Shown here one piece after another: positions 1 through 12,324 of a stretch of 64,000 nucleotides of DNA (the first letter of the stretch is position 1; every line of letters begins with the position of its first letter). The notes beneath the pieces were generated by a model, which was given only the letters and a program-made list of their open reading frames with translations, was not told the DNA's origin and did not search any database. Position numbers and translations under genes: made by a program. The DNA is from Amanita rubescens (Eukaryota > Basidiomycota > Agaricomycetes > Agaricales > Amanitaceae): positions 248,001 to 312,000 of the forward strand of contig WION01000032.1 of the NCBI GenBank assembly GCA_015039365.1, in the 5' to 3' direction.

Positions 1-140
1 CGGTAACGGCAACGTGGAACGACGACGACGATAGGATCAACGACGGTAACGGCAACGTGTAACAGTGATGGCGATGGGATCAATGATCGACGAGTAGGGA
101 TTCGGCCCCCTGTGGCAGACGACGACGACGACGGCGACGG
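1..140. repeat. GAC/GACG low-complexity tract
   Basis: Degenerate tandem repeats built on gacgacgacg and ggtaacggcaacgtg units. A longer unit is seen twice, near 1-20 and 45-62. The open frames across it are simple products of the triplet repeat, so no gene is called. Confidence 0.6.
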
Positions 141-374
141 TAACGAGCGTGCGGAAAGAGAGCGACGATGACATGAGAGCCCGGGGTAACGCGTTTGTGT
201 TGGAGGAACGGTCACACGGCGAGCATTGGGGAGGCAAACGCGTGAGTATATTCAATAGTATCTAGGTACTATTTATACTTAGTCCGGGAATTAAGTACTG
301 TAATGATGTAATAGGAATGAGGTGGACGCGAGGTGGACGCGAGGATTTCCTCGAGGTGGTCACGGAGTCGTTTG
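141..374. other. Intergenic stretch with a short direct repeat
   Basis: No gene is seen. The 12-base unit gaggtggacgcg occurs twice in a row near 319-344. Homology to the ankyrin genes begins just to the right, at about 375-380. Confidence 0.4.
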
Positions 375-987
375 ATCCGCCCGGAATTCCAACAATCCAT
401 ATTCACCCCCCCTGTGCATTGACATCTGCTCCTCTTTCAAGCAGAAGTTCCACTATCTCAATTGATTCTCCCAAGAGTGATGCAGCCTGAAGAGCATTTC
501 CATATAGTCCCCCTTGCACATGCACATCTGCTCCTCTTTCAAGCAATGATTGTACAATCTCATTATTGCTACCATATGATGCAGCCTGAAGAGCATTTCC
601 ATACTCACCACCCTGCACCTTGACATCTGCACCCCTTTCAAGCAGTAGTTGAACAGTATCTTTATTCTCTGCATATGATGCTGCTTGAAGTGAATTTCCA
701 TATTCTCCTCCTTGTGCATTCACATTTGCTCCTTTTTCAAGCAACAGTTCAACAATGTTGTTATGGCCCCCTTGTGATGCTGCTTGAAGTGCATTTCCAT
801 ATTTTCCTCCTTGTGCATTCACATTTGCTCCTTTTTCAAGCAACAGATCAACAATGTTGTTATGGCCCCCTTGTGATGCTGCCTGAAGTGCATTTCCATA
901 TATGTTTGATATGTCATTGTATCTATTTAAACTCACACAAGGAGGCAATGGTTGGCTGTTTTTATTCTCTGTCAGCTTAATTGTCAC
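375..987 (-). pseudogene. Truncated, frameshifted ankyrin-repeat fragment
   Basis: About six 33-residue ankyrin repeats of the same type as NLR1 (YGNALQAASQGGHNNIV core), on the same strand and directly downstream of NLR1. No NACHT part is present. The frame ends at 403 because the run of C on the plus strand (G on the coding strand) has seven bases near 405-411. The matching site in NLR1 near 2135-2141 has six, and reads on. Ankyrin coding resumes in another frame for about eight codons and then homology stops. The first ~28 residues are not ankyrin-like. It is probably a remnant of a further tandem copy or a piece shed from the NLR1 3' end; an unrecognised 3' exon of NLR1 is less likely because the two are separated by an in-frame stop and ~130 bp. 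Confidence 0.75.
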
Positions 988-1120
988 TCATTGCCATTGA
1001 ACAAGTATTCAATTTGTTTGCATTCACATGACAAGCCTGAGACGACCACTGGACACATAGTAAAAACATTGCATAACCTACTATACATGTATTGTACATT
1101 ACACACAAAAAACAAAAAAT

Positions 1121-4100
1121 TTATGTCTCCTTGGCTCCATGATCCAACAAGAGACCTACAATGTATTGATAATCATTAGCTAAGGCACATTGGAGAGCAA
1201 TATCAAGTTGTTTCTGCTCAACACCATGGTCAAGCAACAGTTCAGCAACTGATGCAGAACCCCGGAAGCATGCTGCCTGCAGAGGGTTGCACAATTTCAA
1301 ATGCCAGTCATGGGACCATGGCAAAAGAAATGATGTGGGATGGCTGTAGCTGGCCTTTGCACCATATTTAAGAAGCAATTGTACTATATCAAAACGACCC
1401 CAAAATGATGCTGCTTGCATGGGATTTCCATATTCTCCTCCACTAGCATGCACATCTGCTCCTATTTCAAGTAAAAGTTGAACAACATCATCATGTCCTT
1501 TATATGATGCAGCCTGAAGTGCACATCCATATTTACCCCCCTGTGCATTGACATCTGCTCCTCTTTCAAGCAGTAGTTCAACAATGTTGCTATGGCCACC
1601 ATGTGATGCTGCTTGAAGTGCATTTCCATATTCTCCTCCTCTAGCATGAACATCTGCTCCTCTTTCAAGCAGAAGTTCAACAATGTTCTTATGGCCACCT
1701 TGTGATGCTGCTTGAAGTGCATTTCCATAGGGTCCTCCACTAGCATGCACACCTGCTCCTCTTTCAAGTAAGTGTTGAACAACCTCATTATGTCCTTCAC
1801 ATGATGCAGCCTGAAGAGCACATCCATATTTACCCCCCTGTGCATTGACATCTGCTCCACTTTCAAGCAGGAGTTCCACCATCTCAATTTCTCCCTGAAA
1901 TGATGCAGCCTGAAGAGCATTTCCATATTCACCACCCTGTGCATTTACATCTGCTCCCCTTTCAAGCAGGAGTTCCACCATCTCAGTTTGATCCCAGACC
2001 ATGACCAATGCAGCCTGAAGAGCACATCCATATTTACCCCCCTGTGTATTAACATCTGCTCCACTTTCAAGCAGGAGTTCTACTATCTCAATTTTTCCCC
2101 GGAATGATGCAGCCTGAAGAGCATTTCCATATTCACCCCCCTGTGCATTGACATCTGCTCCTCTTTCAAGCAGGAGTTCCACTATCTCAGTTTCGCCCCA
2201 GAGGGCCAATGCAGCCTGAAGAACATTTTCATATTCACCACCTTGCACATTGACACCCATTGCTCCCCTTTCAAGCAGTTGAACAACTTTATCCTTATTG
2301 CGTGCATATGATGCTGCTTGAAGAGCATTACCATATTCTCCTCCTTGTACATTCACATTTGCTCCTTTTTCCAGCAGCAGTTTAACAATGCTATTATGGC
2401 CCTTTTGTGTTGCTGCTTGAAGTGCATTTCCATATTCTCCTCCTTGTATATTCACATTTGCTCCTTTTTCAAGAAGCAATTCAACAATGTTGTTATGGCC
2501 ACCTTCTGATGCTGCTTGAAGTGCATTTCCATAGAATCCTCCTTGTGCATTCACATTTGCTCCTTTTTCAAGCAGCAGTTCAATAATGTTGTTATGGCCC
2601 CCTTCTGATGCTGCCTGAAGTGCATTTCCATAGAATCCTCCTTGTGCATTCACATTTGCTCCTTTTTCAAGCAGCAGTTCAACAATGCTGTTATGGCCCC
2701 CTCGTGATGCTGCTTGAAGGGCATTTCCATAATGTCCTCCTTGTGCATTCACATTTGCTCCTTTTACAAGCAGCAGTTCAACACTGTTGTTATAGCCCCT
2801 TTGTGATGCTGCTTGAAGTGCATTTCCATATCTTCCTCCTTGTGCATTCACATTTGCTCCTTTTTCAAGCAGCAGTTCAATAATGTTGTGGTAGCCCCAT
2901 TGTGATGCTGCTTGAAGTGCATTTCCATGTTCTCCTGCTTGTTCATTCACATTTGCTCCTTTTTCAAGCAGGAGTTCAACAATGTTGTTATGGCCCCATT
3001 CTGATGCTGCTTGAAGTGCATTTCCATAGAATCCTCCTTGTGTATTTACATGTGCTCCTTTTTCAAGAAGCAATTTAACCATGCTGCTATAGCCCCCTTC
3101 TGATGCTGCTTGAAGTGCATTTCCATAGAATCCTCCTTGTGCGTTCACATTTGCTCCTTTTTCAAGCAGCAATTCAACAATGTTGTGATGGCCCCCTTCT
3201 GATGCTGCCTGAAGTGCATTTCCACATTGTCCTCTTTGTACACTCACAGTTTGTCTGGCTTCAAGCAGCAGTTTAACAATGTTGTTATGGCCCCCTTGTG
3301 ATGCTAGGTGGAGTGCCTCCATAACTTCTGATTGCCTTGCAACACTGGGCAGCAACCACTCCACAATGGCAGTGAGCCCATGTAAAACAGCACACCATAT
3401 AAGACTTTTGCCCTTCATGCAACTCCAATAATGGTTAACACCAAAGTCATAATCATGTACTTTGACCCAATTTTGGAATGCAAAATTGCTAGGTACAAAA
3501 AGATCCTTCACTTGTTGGACAACAACTGTATCCAGATCAGTTCTGTTTAGATGCTTTGGCCAATACTTTGAAGCATATCTAATCAAAGACTGTTGATATC
3601 CTTTTTCACTTGCCCAGCTGAGAGAAACTCTTGGATGACTTTCTCTTGAGTAATGCAAATAGGTCAAGCAACATTGACCAACAAAGCTATCTCCTAATGA
3701 TGGATCCATCACAACATTTGAATTTACTGTCCTTTTCTTTTCTAGCACATATGTCTTGACAGATGCATGTGCAAGTTGCACAGTGTTGTCACTTGTTCCA
3801 GTCACAAGACTGGAACAGATCTTCAGGACATCTGTTGAGTATGATAATTTGACATCTGAATCAAAGATTTTTGCTTCTATATCAAACTCCACAATTATGG
3901 CAAGATCATCCATGTGCAATGGTTGCTCTGCAAATGCCAGCCATAACAATAGTTTTACAGCACATGATGCATCAGCAGGTGAAATCCTGCTGAGAATCTG
4001 GTCATATGTTCCCTCCAGGGTTCCAGGAAGACTTTTGAGGATGTATTCTAATGATTTTTTTCTTCTTGTACATTTCTTCAGTTCATCAAGTTGGCATGCC

Positions 4101-5595
4101 ACCCAACGGAACCTATTTATTCTTACTCAAAGCACTGCACCAACATGGATTCACTTACATTCCTTTAGCTTTTTTTAAAAGCACCTCTTTCATTAAACCC
4201 TTCTCACTTGGTTTCCATTTTTGCAATTCCCTAGAGGAGTGGATTGTAGAGTCAATGTACTTCTCAATGTCATTGTGAACTGGCATCCAAGACATGTCAA
4301 TTTCCATTGGATTCATTACCATCATTGATTCAACAATCTGTTGTTCTTTCCTGCTGGTGACTAGTAAATGACATTGCCACAAATCCCATTCATGGAGAAT
4401 TTCTATAAACTCCAGAGTTTCCTCCCAATCAAAACATTCATCCAGGGCATCAATAAGAATGTAAGTGATCTCAAAGCCACATATGAGTTGTCTCAGGACT
4501 TCAAGAAGCTTATCTTCTGATGGCCTTGAGAGCCCATGCATATGATCTTCATATATTTTGTCCAGTGGATTGCTTGATGGCTGCTGAGACAAAAGATGGA
4601 GAACCAAGGAATTGAGGATGTCAGTGACATTTCTCTTTTTTGCATCAGAAATATCACAGTAAAAGTATGCCAATCCATAATCTTTGGTAGTTGATTGGAT
4701 GTCCTGAATAACAGTGGAACTATAGGATATTAATGGATGATGCCAATGACAATGGGTTAGCTCACAAAATAATTGTTTTTCCTGAGCCAGCTGTCACACA
4801 TTAAAATTTATTGACATGACTCAAGTTGATAGTGACTTACATATACCATGAATCCACATGAATGAATTTTGCTTCTGCTTCCAGTCCTTGTACAATGAAT
4901 GATCCAGAAGCCATGATCCAGTACCAAAGTGACACTTTTTGATGGCATTGTTATGGTTAGTAGATGTATCAGAGGGTGTCAGCCACTTCTTGTACTTTTC
5001 TATCATATGTATATGTGCAGCACAGTCATATCACATATGGAAAGCATGTACATACCAATGCTGTTGGAAAAATTGATGGTTTGGACTGCAAAGTGTGATG
5101 AACAGAACAGGTTCTAATTATTAAATACCTACTATTTACATTCTATGAGCTTATTAGTATGATTTTACCAATGATGTCATGTGCATCACCTCAGAGAAAG
5201 AGGAGTTGTTGATCCATACATGATGAGCATCTGGAAAGGCACTTTCCTCTACTGTTAGTCATGTGAGGAGAAAGCACATTGAGCATACCTTGAACTTGAT
5301 TTATGGGACACATGACCATTCAAGTTAGTAGCAGCCATGAAGGGTTCAGCATAATCTACTTACCCAGGATGGATGTGCACAGCTGTATTTGAAAGATGCC
5401 TGCAACATAAGTTAGGATTAGATATGCATAGCAAAGTATTCAAGATGTGCACCTGATGTGACTTGGCAGCTGCTCCATCATATAATCTGAGGCAAAATGA
5501 CTCATGTTCCTGATTTTCTTCCTGTCACTCTTGTGGACATCTGAGACATCTGATAGAGAGCGTTTGCGAGCAGTTGTTGAGGATGAGGGCACCAT
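1121..5595 (-). CDS. NLR1: NACHT-ankyrin STAND protein
   Basis: Model: exons 5595-5453 and 5399-5364, one or two further small 5' exons whose borders I could not fix, then 4999-4841, 4790-4766, 4719-4159 and 4112-1121. Start ATG at 5593-5595 opens a leader with RKRSLSD and SDRKK basic clusters. The 4841-4999 exon (KYKKW...SFMWIHGI) leads into a 25-bp exon at 4766-4790 that encodes Walker A GSGKT. The next exon carries Walker B (YILIDALDEC) and the NACHT sensor segment (LLVTSRKEQ). The splice at 4113-4158 restores KGMFRWVACQL, the start of a winged-helix-like region. About 22 ankyrin repeats of 33 residues follow, ending GAKET. NACHT STAND proteins are ATP-driven switches, and the repeats are the presumed ligand sensor. 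A role in non-self recognition or cell death is inferred from family only. No internal stop is seen in the mapped exons. Confidence 0.85.
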
Positions 5596-5604
5596 GATGA
5601 TAGT

Positions 5605-5671
5605 GTGGGCAAAAGATGTCTAGTGTGACTATGACTCTACTAAGTAGTCACACTGCTTCACTTTTTCCCAC
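5605..5671 (-). promoter_or_regulatory. Palindrome upstream of NLR1
   Basis: A perfect 10-base inverted repeat, AGTGTGACTA at 5622-5631 and TAGTCACACT at 5645-5654, lies about 27 bp upstream of the NLR1 start codon. Imperfect arms extend outward to GTGGG at 5605 and CCCAC at 5671. Related inverted repeats stand upstream of the other three NLR genes, which suggests a conserved regulatory site or a stem in the 5' leader. Confidence 0.5.
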
Positions 5672-5689
5672 AAGGCTCCGCCAAGGAAC

Positions 5690-5975
5690 ATCTAGCATGA
5701 TTGCAGAATTTGCCACGCTCTGATCATTCACAGCTCGCTTTCCAACCGTCTGAATCAGAGAATGGCCGTGGCACCAATCTCGGGCGAAGTTCCGAGGCCG
5801 TAGTTTTTACACAAAGCTTGTGGACCACCACACGTAATGTGATAAGACTTAAGTTAGCTCATTTTCGGAAGCAAGAGATGCCAGTGACGGACCTAGCTCC
5901 TCACATCTATAGCTACCACCTCGTCCGTAATACGAACGCCAAGAACTATGCCTGGCAATGACGAATCTGACTGTT
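5690..5975. repeat. Duplicated NLR 5' flank, copy a
   Basis: Shares a diverged but clear match with 24290-24545, for example gcttgtggaccaccacacgt and agctcattttcggaag, in the same order and orientation beyond the start of NLR1 and NLR2. This shows that NLR1 and NLR2 were duplicated together with upstream DNA. The open frame here is not kept in the other copy, so no protein is called. Confidence 0.65.
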
Positions 5976-6060
5976 CAAAAATTCAGGCTCTCCAACCCAA
6001 CACATCACATCTATCTCCGTGTCTCCCACCACTTCGTTTCTCCAGACCCACCTTCAAATC

Positions 6061-7480
6061 TCCGCCGCACTAGCACTCTGCTTGGCTGAGGCACCATCCT
6101 TATCGGTAAGGTCGGCTCAGCCGGTCTGGAAACCTGTCTAGCAACTACCATCTAATCTACTCTCGCCCCGCATCCTCAACTGGCAGACGGGCATTCTATT
6201 CCTGGTGTATCGGAACTTGGGGAATTAATGCTGGATTACTTTCGTCACAGTTTTCCCTCGTATGGGAGTCGGTGAAGGGTCTTAAGTTAGTAGCATTGCA
6301 AGGACTAGGGGTCAGTAGTGTCGTGGACACGGCCACTGGTCCTCAGTATGTTTTTGTTTCCCGTCTGGTTCAATCCAATTGACTAACGACCGGCGTGCAG
6401 AACTCAGACAAGCAACCGCAAGGCTTCCCATAGCATAATGGTACACCAACACTGAGGACTATGGACGGTGCGTGTTTTCTCGCATTGACGACGCTGACAA
6501 CGCGTATACAACAGAGAGACGACGGAAGGGCCCAAATGCCACGCAGAGCGCACTATTGATATGTTTATAGCATTCTCTAGCTTGTATATCGGAACCTGAA
6601 GAACGAGCAACCGAGGGGGTACCGCCGCAACCCGCAGTTTTCCTCTGGTGTTGGTGGAGGGTCGTGGCAGAGGAGGCACTAGGGGCTGATATAGACTTGA
6701 CATGGAGTCACAGATATGTTATCGTTTCCCTTCATACAGACGAACAAGTTGATTGATGATCAACAAAACGCACACGATAAGACCTCCGTGCGCAACTACA
6801 TGTTTCTCTATGACACAAACTAATCCATGTTGCGGCCACCAACCCTACCGATTCCTACAGCGGATGAAGATGGAATGGGGGTGATGGAGGCAAAGGAGGG
6901 GGCTCGATCTGCGCACGTAAACGTGGCCTTGTGCGTGCACGCGAAAAGAGCTGAATGAGAACCGCGTTGCAGCCAAACCCGTTAACAATGCCAGGCCTAT
7001 CTTGTATAGCAGACGGCTTGCACGAGCGTTTTTCCTCGTGGTAGAGCCTAATGAATTTAAAAGAATAAGCGCTGAAAGGGTCTCGTACCAGCTCGTTATG
7101 TTCGCCTTGCTCTTGAACCACGAGCATCTGGAATGGAGGATGCCCATGCGAGGTGTGAATAACGGGAGACAATAGGAAGCCGCCAATCGGCAGCATCCTT
7201 ATCGGGAAGGTCGGAGCCGGTCCGGAAACCGGTCTCGAATCCACAACATCAACCGAGCTGGACGACCTTCAGCTCCCTCTAGCCGCCATAGTAGTACGCC
7301 ATGCACGCCATTCTCCTCCCATCCATCCCCGCATACTTAACCAGACGGGCTTTCTATGGCTGGCGTGGAGGGTCGTAGCACTAGCGGAAGTCGTTGGCTC
7401 ATTGGTATGTTTTATTTCCTATCTGGTTTGATACAATTGGCTGATATGGACGTGACATGGACTCATACATTTCTCGTCAT
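6061..7480 (+). pseudogene. Scrambled NUP84/NUP107-derived fragments
   Basis: Several short pieces resemble parts of the nucleoporin copies to the right. Positions 6575-6730 match 9567-9700, the stretch that encodes ISEPEERATE and the following segment. Positions 7320-7480 repeat a shorter part of the same stretch. The string gcatccttatcgg with flanking bases occurs near 6093, 7190 and 14066. Stops fall in every frame and nothing is translatable over a useful length. Piece borders are approximate. It looks like repeated partial duplication of the 3' part of the gene followed by decay. Confidence 0.5.
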
Positions 7481-7510
7481 GCAGACGGACCAGTGATCAA
7501 GGCTTAGAAG

Positions 7511-10245
7511 ATGGACCAAGCAATAAGGCCTCCTACGTGGACGCTGGCTGCGAGGAAAACATCATCACCGCAGCCAATGTTTTATCCGCATCCATATTCA
7601 CCGACGTCGACGTTTGCGCAAGCCATTCTGCGCGTATTACCGCTCTTGACGGATCTCATCATTGAGCGTGAGTGGCTACATGATACGGCGGCCCAACCGT
7701 CTATTCCAGAAGCAACGATACTGGAGTTTTACGAAGCATATACTCATACAAAGTCAAAGAATGTCCACGACGCCGGCCGCGGGGATAGTAGACGCAGCGA
7801 CGAGCAAGAGTGAGCTTCGGATGATGCGGTGAGTGCCGCTGAAAAAAAATCAAGGATGTTTTCTAATTTATGCGCGTAGAGCTACGAAAGAAGCCTGCAA
7901 TTCATATATGCGCATATACGCGCTGGCCGCCTCGAAGGGGCCATCGAACTTTGTAAACGCGCCCATCAGCCACGGAGAGCCACCAGCATACGGGGTCTGT
8001 TTTTGTTTAGATGGAATGTACGTGTTCTTTTCCTTGTTTATGGTCCGGGTCCTGCAAGAATGCACGAATTATAAATTCCCTATCCCGCTTTTCGCCTTGC
8101 CCTCTCTTCTAGACACGAGCTGACTTGAATGGCAGTCACAGGTCCTACAGACGCCACGGAAAACAAAGACGAAGCGAAGCGATGGACAACTAAACAGACA
8201 CCGAAAACTATGGAAATCGACGTGCACCCGCGCCGCCCTCAACGTACGTCCTCCCCTTTCTATTCGCCAACTCAACCCTAACCCAACCTGCAGCTACCTA
8301 ACCTCGAACGAACCCTATACGCCGCCCTCTGCCCTTCACCCCAAACATTCCCCATCCTCAGATCCGCCTGCAAAACATGGGAAGACCGCCTCTGGGCCAC
8401 CCTCTCCGTGATTTGCGAACAACGCGAATCCGCCGAACTCGACCGCCTCGCAAACTACTTTAGCTCGTTCTGGGAAGAACAAGAACAAGACGGTGACGAT
8501 TCCGGAGAACCCAACTCTCCTCCGAGTCTACACCCCCCACCACTACCTCAACTCCCACATGAGCAACAAGAACTGCTCACGCCCAACGACGAGTCGGATT
8601 GGGAACCGAAGTTTTTTCAACGCTCTCCTCGTTACAAACCACCTCTGTTTCGTCCGGTCCTCCGGCCGACCATGCCTTTCACTTGTCCCAACTCCATATT
8701 ATGCTTGGCCGAACGAGCACTTTGCTTGACGTATTCGCGGGCGGACTCAACGACGGGGTGTACGGTCCTGGAATGGGGGAATACGTTCCGCTTTGTCGGT
8801 TTTTCGCGCATTTGAGTTTGTACCTTGGGTTGCTTGATGTTTCGGTGCCGGTTGGAGCTGTGCAGATCGTGTTGGAGGCGTATTTGAGGGTGCTAGAGGT
8901 ATGTTGTTTTGTGTTGAATATACGATGGCCGTTGATGATGGTGGCGCGGGATGTAGGTGAACGGCATTTGATTGCGTTGGGCGAGAACGCCGTCGAGCGG
9001 TATGCTCTCTCGCTTAGGTTGGAAGCGGGTATGGGTGAGTTGCATTCGTTTATTTAAGCAATATATTGACATTTTCGTAGATGAAGGGATGAGAATCGAT
9101 GGAGTGGATGGAGGAGACTCGATCGAAGAACGTAAACGAGCATTGCTGCGAGCGCGCGAACATGTAAACCGTGTCGCGGTCGTTGCTGCGGAACGGTCTG
9201 TGGACAAGGCTTTTGAGGTTTGTTACTTTTCCTATTGTCTTTTTGATGTCTTATTCTTCCCAGCTGCTTCCTCCAACATCAACCAAAGGCCCGCTCCCGT
9301 CTCTCGTCGGCCCTGAATCGGACAACCCGCTCCAGCGACCACCTTCGTATATTGAGACGTTCCTCGTACGTTCCATTGAATGGGCGACGTTTAGTGAGGC
9401 AACATATGCCACAGCGCTGGAACAGGCCTGTATCGTTCTGCACTTCTTCCTCGGTAAGAGTGTCCATATCTTGATTGTAATGTTGGATTTCTAACTCGTG
9501 ACAGCCTTCTGTCGGCTCAAGCTTGCACAATGCGTGTTAGACATGCTCCCCGCTGGGCTCGCCGGTATATCCGAACCTGAAGAGCGAGCGACGGAGTACC
9601 CCCACTACCGGCAGTTTTTCCTGGTATGGGAGTTGTTAGAGAGGGTCGTGGCAGTGTAGGCGCTGGAGATTGATATGGACATGTCGAGAATCGGTACGTT
9701 TATCTTCGGCTTTGGTTTATCAATAAGATTAACTGACAATTAACTTAGGCTCGATTGGGGCAAGCAGGGAAACCCGCGCAGCATGGTTATCAGATTATCA
9801 CGGTGTGCTCGAAGAAGCGAATGAACAAGTAACAAGGCTGTTGACAGCTGAATGGCTCGTCAACATCGAAGACTATTCAGCTGGTATGCTTTTCTCGCTT
9901 GATTCGCTTTTGTGGTGATTCTGACGAAGCAGATCCAGCGGACAAACGACGAAAAGAAATGATACGCGTAAGGAGAGTGTTCATTCTTGAGCCGCTGACC
10001 AGGCTACATTCCCTCTTATACGCGTCGAGGAAATGGTTCCCCGAGTACGTCGTTTTCTTCCTTCCCCTTTCCGACCCTTGCCCTTACATCTGATCACAAC
10101 CAGAAACCTAAAATGTGCCCTCAACCTCGCCAACATCATTGCAGACTCTCGATACAGACTATACGATGACTTCCTCGGTGTAGATGTAGATGACGAGCTG
10201 GGACCGTTGCAAAAACAACTTGAGGAACATATCGTACATTACACA
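7511..10245 (+). pseudogene. NUP84: Decayed nucleoporin Nup84/Nup107 copy A
   Basis: Pieces in order match the Nup84/Nup107 family, a scaffold subunit of the outer Y-complex of the nuclear pore. They include LLTDLIIEREWLHD (7630-7690), a broken RAGRLEGAIELCKRAHQPWRA region (7900-7990), a WEDRLWATL segment (8370-8410), VICEQRESAELDRLANYF (from 8408), LHIMLGRTSTLLDVFAGG (8690-8750), VPVGAVQ..LEAYLRVLE, a REHVNRVAVVAAERS segment (9155-9200), ISEPEERATEY (9570-9600) and a last ADSRYRLYDDFLG piece (10140-10190). Former introns with gtaag and cag ends can still be recognised. Frameshifts and in-frame stops separate the pieces, so no complete protein can be made. The functional gene is presumably elsewhere in the genome. 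Confidence 0.8.
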
Positions 10246-11212
10246 CAAAAAACACATATTTACTATTTCTGCGTGGCACGTTTTCGTGGATGGCGAACTT
10301 GTCCTATCGTGGAAAACAAGAGCCGCGAGACCGGTTCATGCATGACTGGGAGCATTCACACCAATGCGCAGGATACAGCGACCGTTCACAACCGCGAAGG
10401 ATGTTGCCGGATACAAGGAATCTTGCGTATCCACGTTCACGATGACGAGTCAGTTCTAGGGACAAACGAGCGACGATGGACGCGTTTACGCCTGCCGCCT
10501 TTGACTTCGATAATCATGGGCTTTATGCCCGGGAGTTCAATGATGCCACGACCCGGCGCGACTTGAGCACTAGAATGCTGCCGCTTGTGCTAGATCATGC
10601 GCTCCTGGGGCTGCTGCCTCTAACCCTCTGCTCCAGCAGCCGGTAGCAGTTACATTAGTCATGTCCACCTGTTGATGCTGCTGAGTTAGGCTTGGTGACT
10701 TATATTTGCGGCGAGGCGGTTCTAGAATAAGAAGAGGCTGGTATACATATATCCACTTGTAATGAGCATTTTAGCTATCTTACGATAGGATACTGTTAAT
10801 TAACCTAAACGAGTATCAAAGAGTCTTTTACCGTAAAATCGCGGTTCGACTTCATTGAAGCCTAATGCGTTTATGGCATTGAAGCATCTGCAAAATCACT
10901 GTCAATACCGAAAATGTGAATACGATGCACGAACACTGACAAATGGTTGTCCGTCACCCTCATATTCACTTTCACTTTCGCACCCCTGGCCTGCAATGTT
11001 GCCACTTTCCTCGTCATCTGTTCACTCAGCTCCTTTTTTATATACTTTAGTGAAGGTGCAGTGCCATCGCATAGAGAGATTTACCCAGCTCCCACCCATG
11101 AGCAGCCCCAATGACGATAAAATCCTTCGTCGTTCGCGGAACAATTGACAATGTAGTCGTCTCTACGGCGAGCCGCCGGGAAGCGACACAGTACATGCTG
11201 AATTGTTTCGCC
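10246..11212. other. Stretch without a recognisable gene
   Basis: No conserved protein is seen. An open stretch on the plus strand around 10468-10647 (DAFTPAAFDFDNHG...) is of unknown origin and lacks a clear start or splice context. The remainder has only short frames on both strands. Confidence 0.4.
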
Positions 11213-11500
11213 CTACCTCGTTGAATTGTCAGGGAAGTGTGAAATTGATATCAAAACGGGAGAGGTAACTTACCTATTCCACTGCAAAAGTATGCGAAAC
11301 ATCCTGCTACTCTGCGTACTGCGGCAGGGTCAAACAAAGCTTATTCTGGGAACCGAAATATAAGCCTGGGGCGGAGGTGACGGTGTAGGGCGATGATTAA
11401 GGGTCCAGGGTCAAATAGAGCGATCCTTAGTCCGTTTTCCGGTGGGATGTTCAGGTGCAGCACTCCGATGTTCATCGTGAAAATTTGGATTCACGAACGG
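11213..11500. repeat. Duplicated segment R2, copy a
   Basis: Matches 25553-25785 in the same orientation, for example attgtcaggga, gaaacgggag, gattaagggtcc and cgtgaaaat..gattcacga. Both copies carry indels relative to each other. The source gene is not recognised. Confidence 0.6.
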
Positions 11501-11889
11501 GCGAAGAGGTGCGCATACATTCGACGCTTACTTGAGCCTCAAGGAGCTGAGGTCGTTTGGGCATGTATGCTTGGCCACAGGTGAGCATTGGCGACACGTG
11601 CGCAGGAGTGTGGGCGGGGTTAGGGCTCATATTATTCTCAAGTGATCATCACAACTGAACTTTGGGATTGTGTAATTCCTGGGCATATGAATCCATATAG
11701 GGTGACCGTTAGCTTGGTAACCTTTGGATTCCAACAGCCTAGGAGCACGCCTAACGGCACGTAAGGACAAGATGTTAAGAGGGACAGGTTGAGGTAGAAT
11801 ACTCGTTCATAGGCCGTCAAACATGGCCTATTGGTCGACGAATAGATCGATCCGATCGAAGACGTAACTCAGACGTATGCGGTTGCAAT

Positions 11890-12200
11890 TATATGATCAC
11901 TGTTACGCTTGTTAGATTTGGTTGCGATTCGGAGAGACCGGGTGGGACACACCGCTGCCAACCTCAACAAAGTGGAGACCCTGAGCATTTCGCCGTAATG
12001 TAGAATTACAAGGCATGGGGGTTCGGTCGCTGCTCCGCATGACCGTTAGACGGGGTCATCATCCAGCTCGTATCGCAAGCATCCATCCAAGCATTTCGGT
12101 CCCTCATCCTGGCTTGAAACATCGTCTAGACTTGAATATTCATAGATATAGACTGATGCAGTGGTGCTTACTGTTGATGCTATACCCAGGACTTGATACC
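11890..12200 (-). pseudogene. RPL14: Ribosomal protein eL14 5' fragment (minus strand)
   Basis: On the minus strand this matches the first-intron and exon 2 region of the intact RPL14 gene at 31324-32053 and its other decayed copies. It has a gcatcaacagtaagcacc exon 1/donor equivalent near 12160 and a TTTGTTGAGGTTGG piece (FVEVG) near 11970. The later exons are missing and no ATG is left at the exon 1 position. It lies in opposite orientation to the four other fragments. Confidence 0.7.
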
Positions 12201-12324
12201 GTTGCGCTTGAGTACTAGCCACTAGCGTGGTGATGCCATTTCAACTTCAAGCCCATGTGAGGGAGATGTGTGGGGTACGACTCCAGCCAGTGCGAGTGTC
12301 GTTGCTGCAGAACGGAGCAGGTGG

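Noticed and set aside
1081..1120. Match of a cattacacacaaaaaac string to 10234-10255 as a shared 3' end
   Set aside because: It is short and low in complexity (A-rich), so chance is likely.
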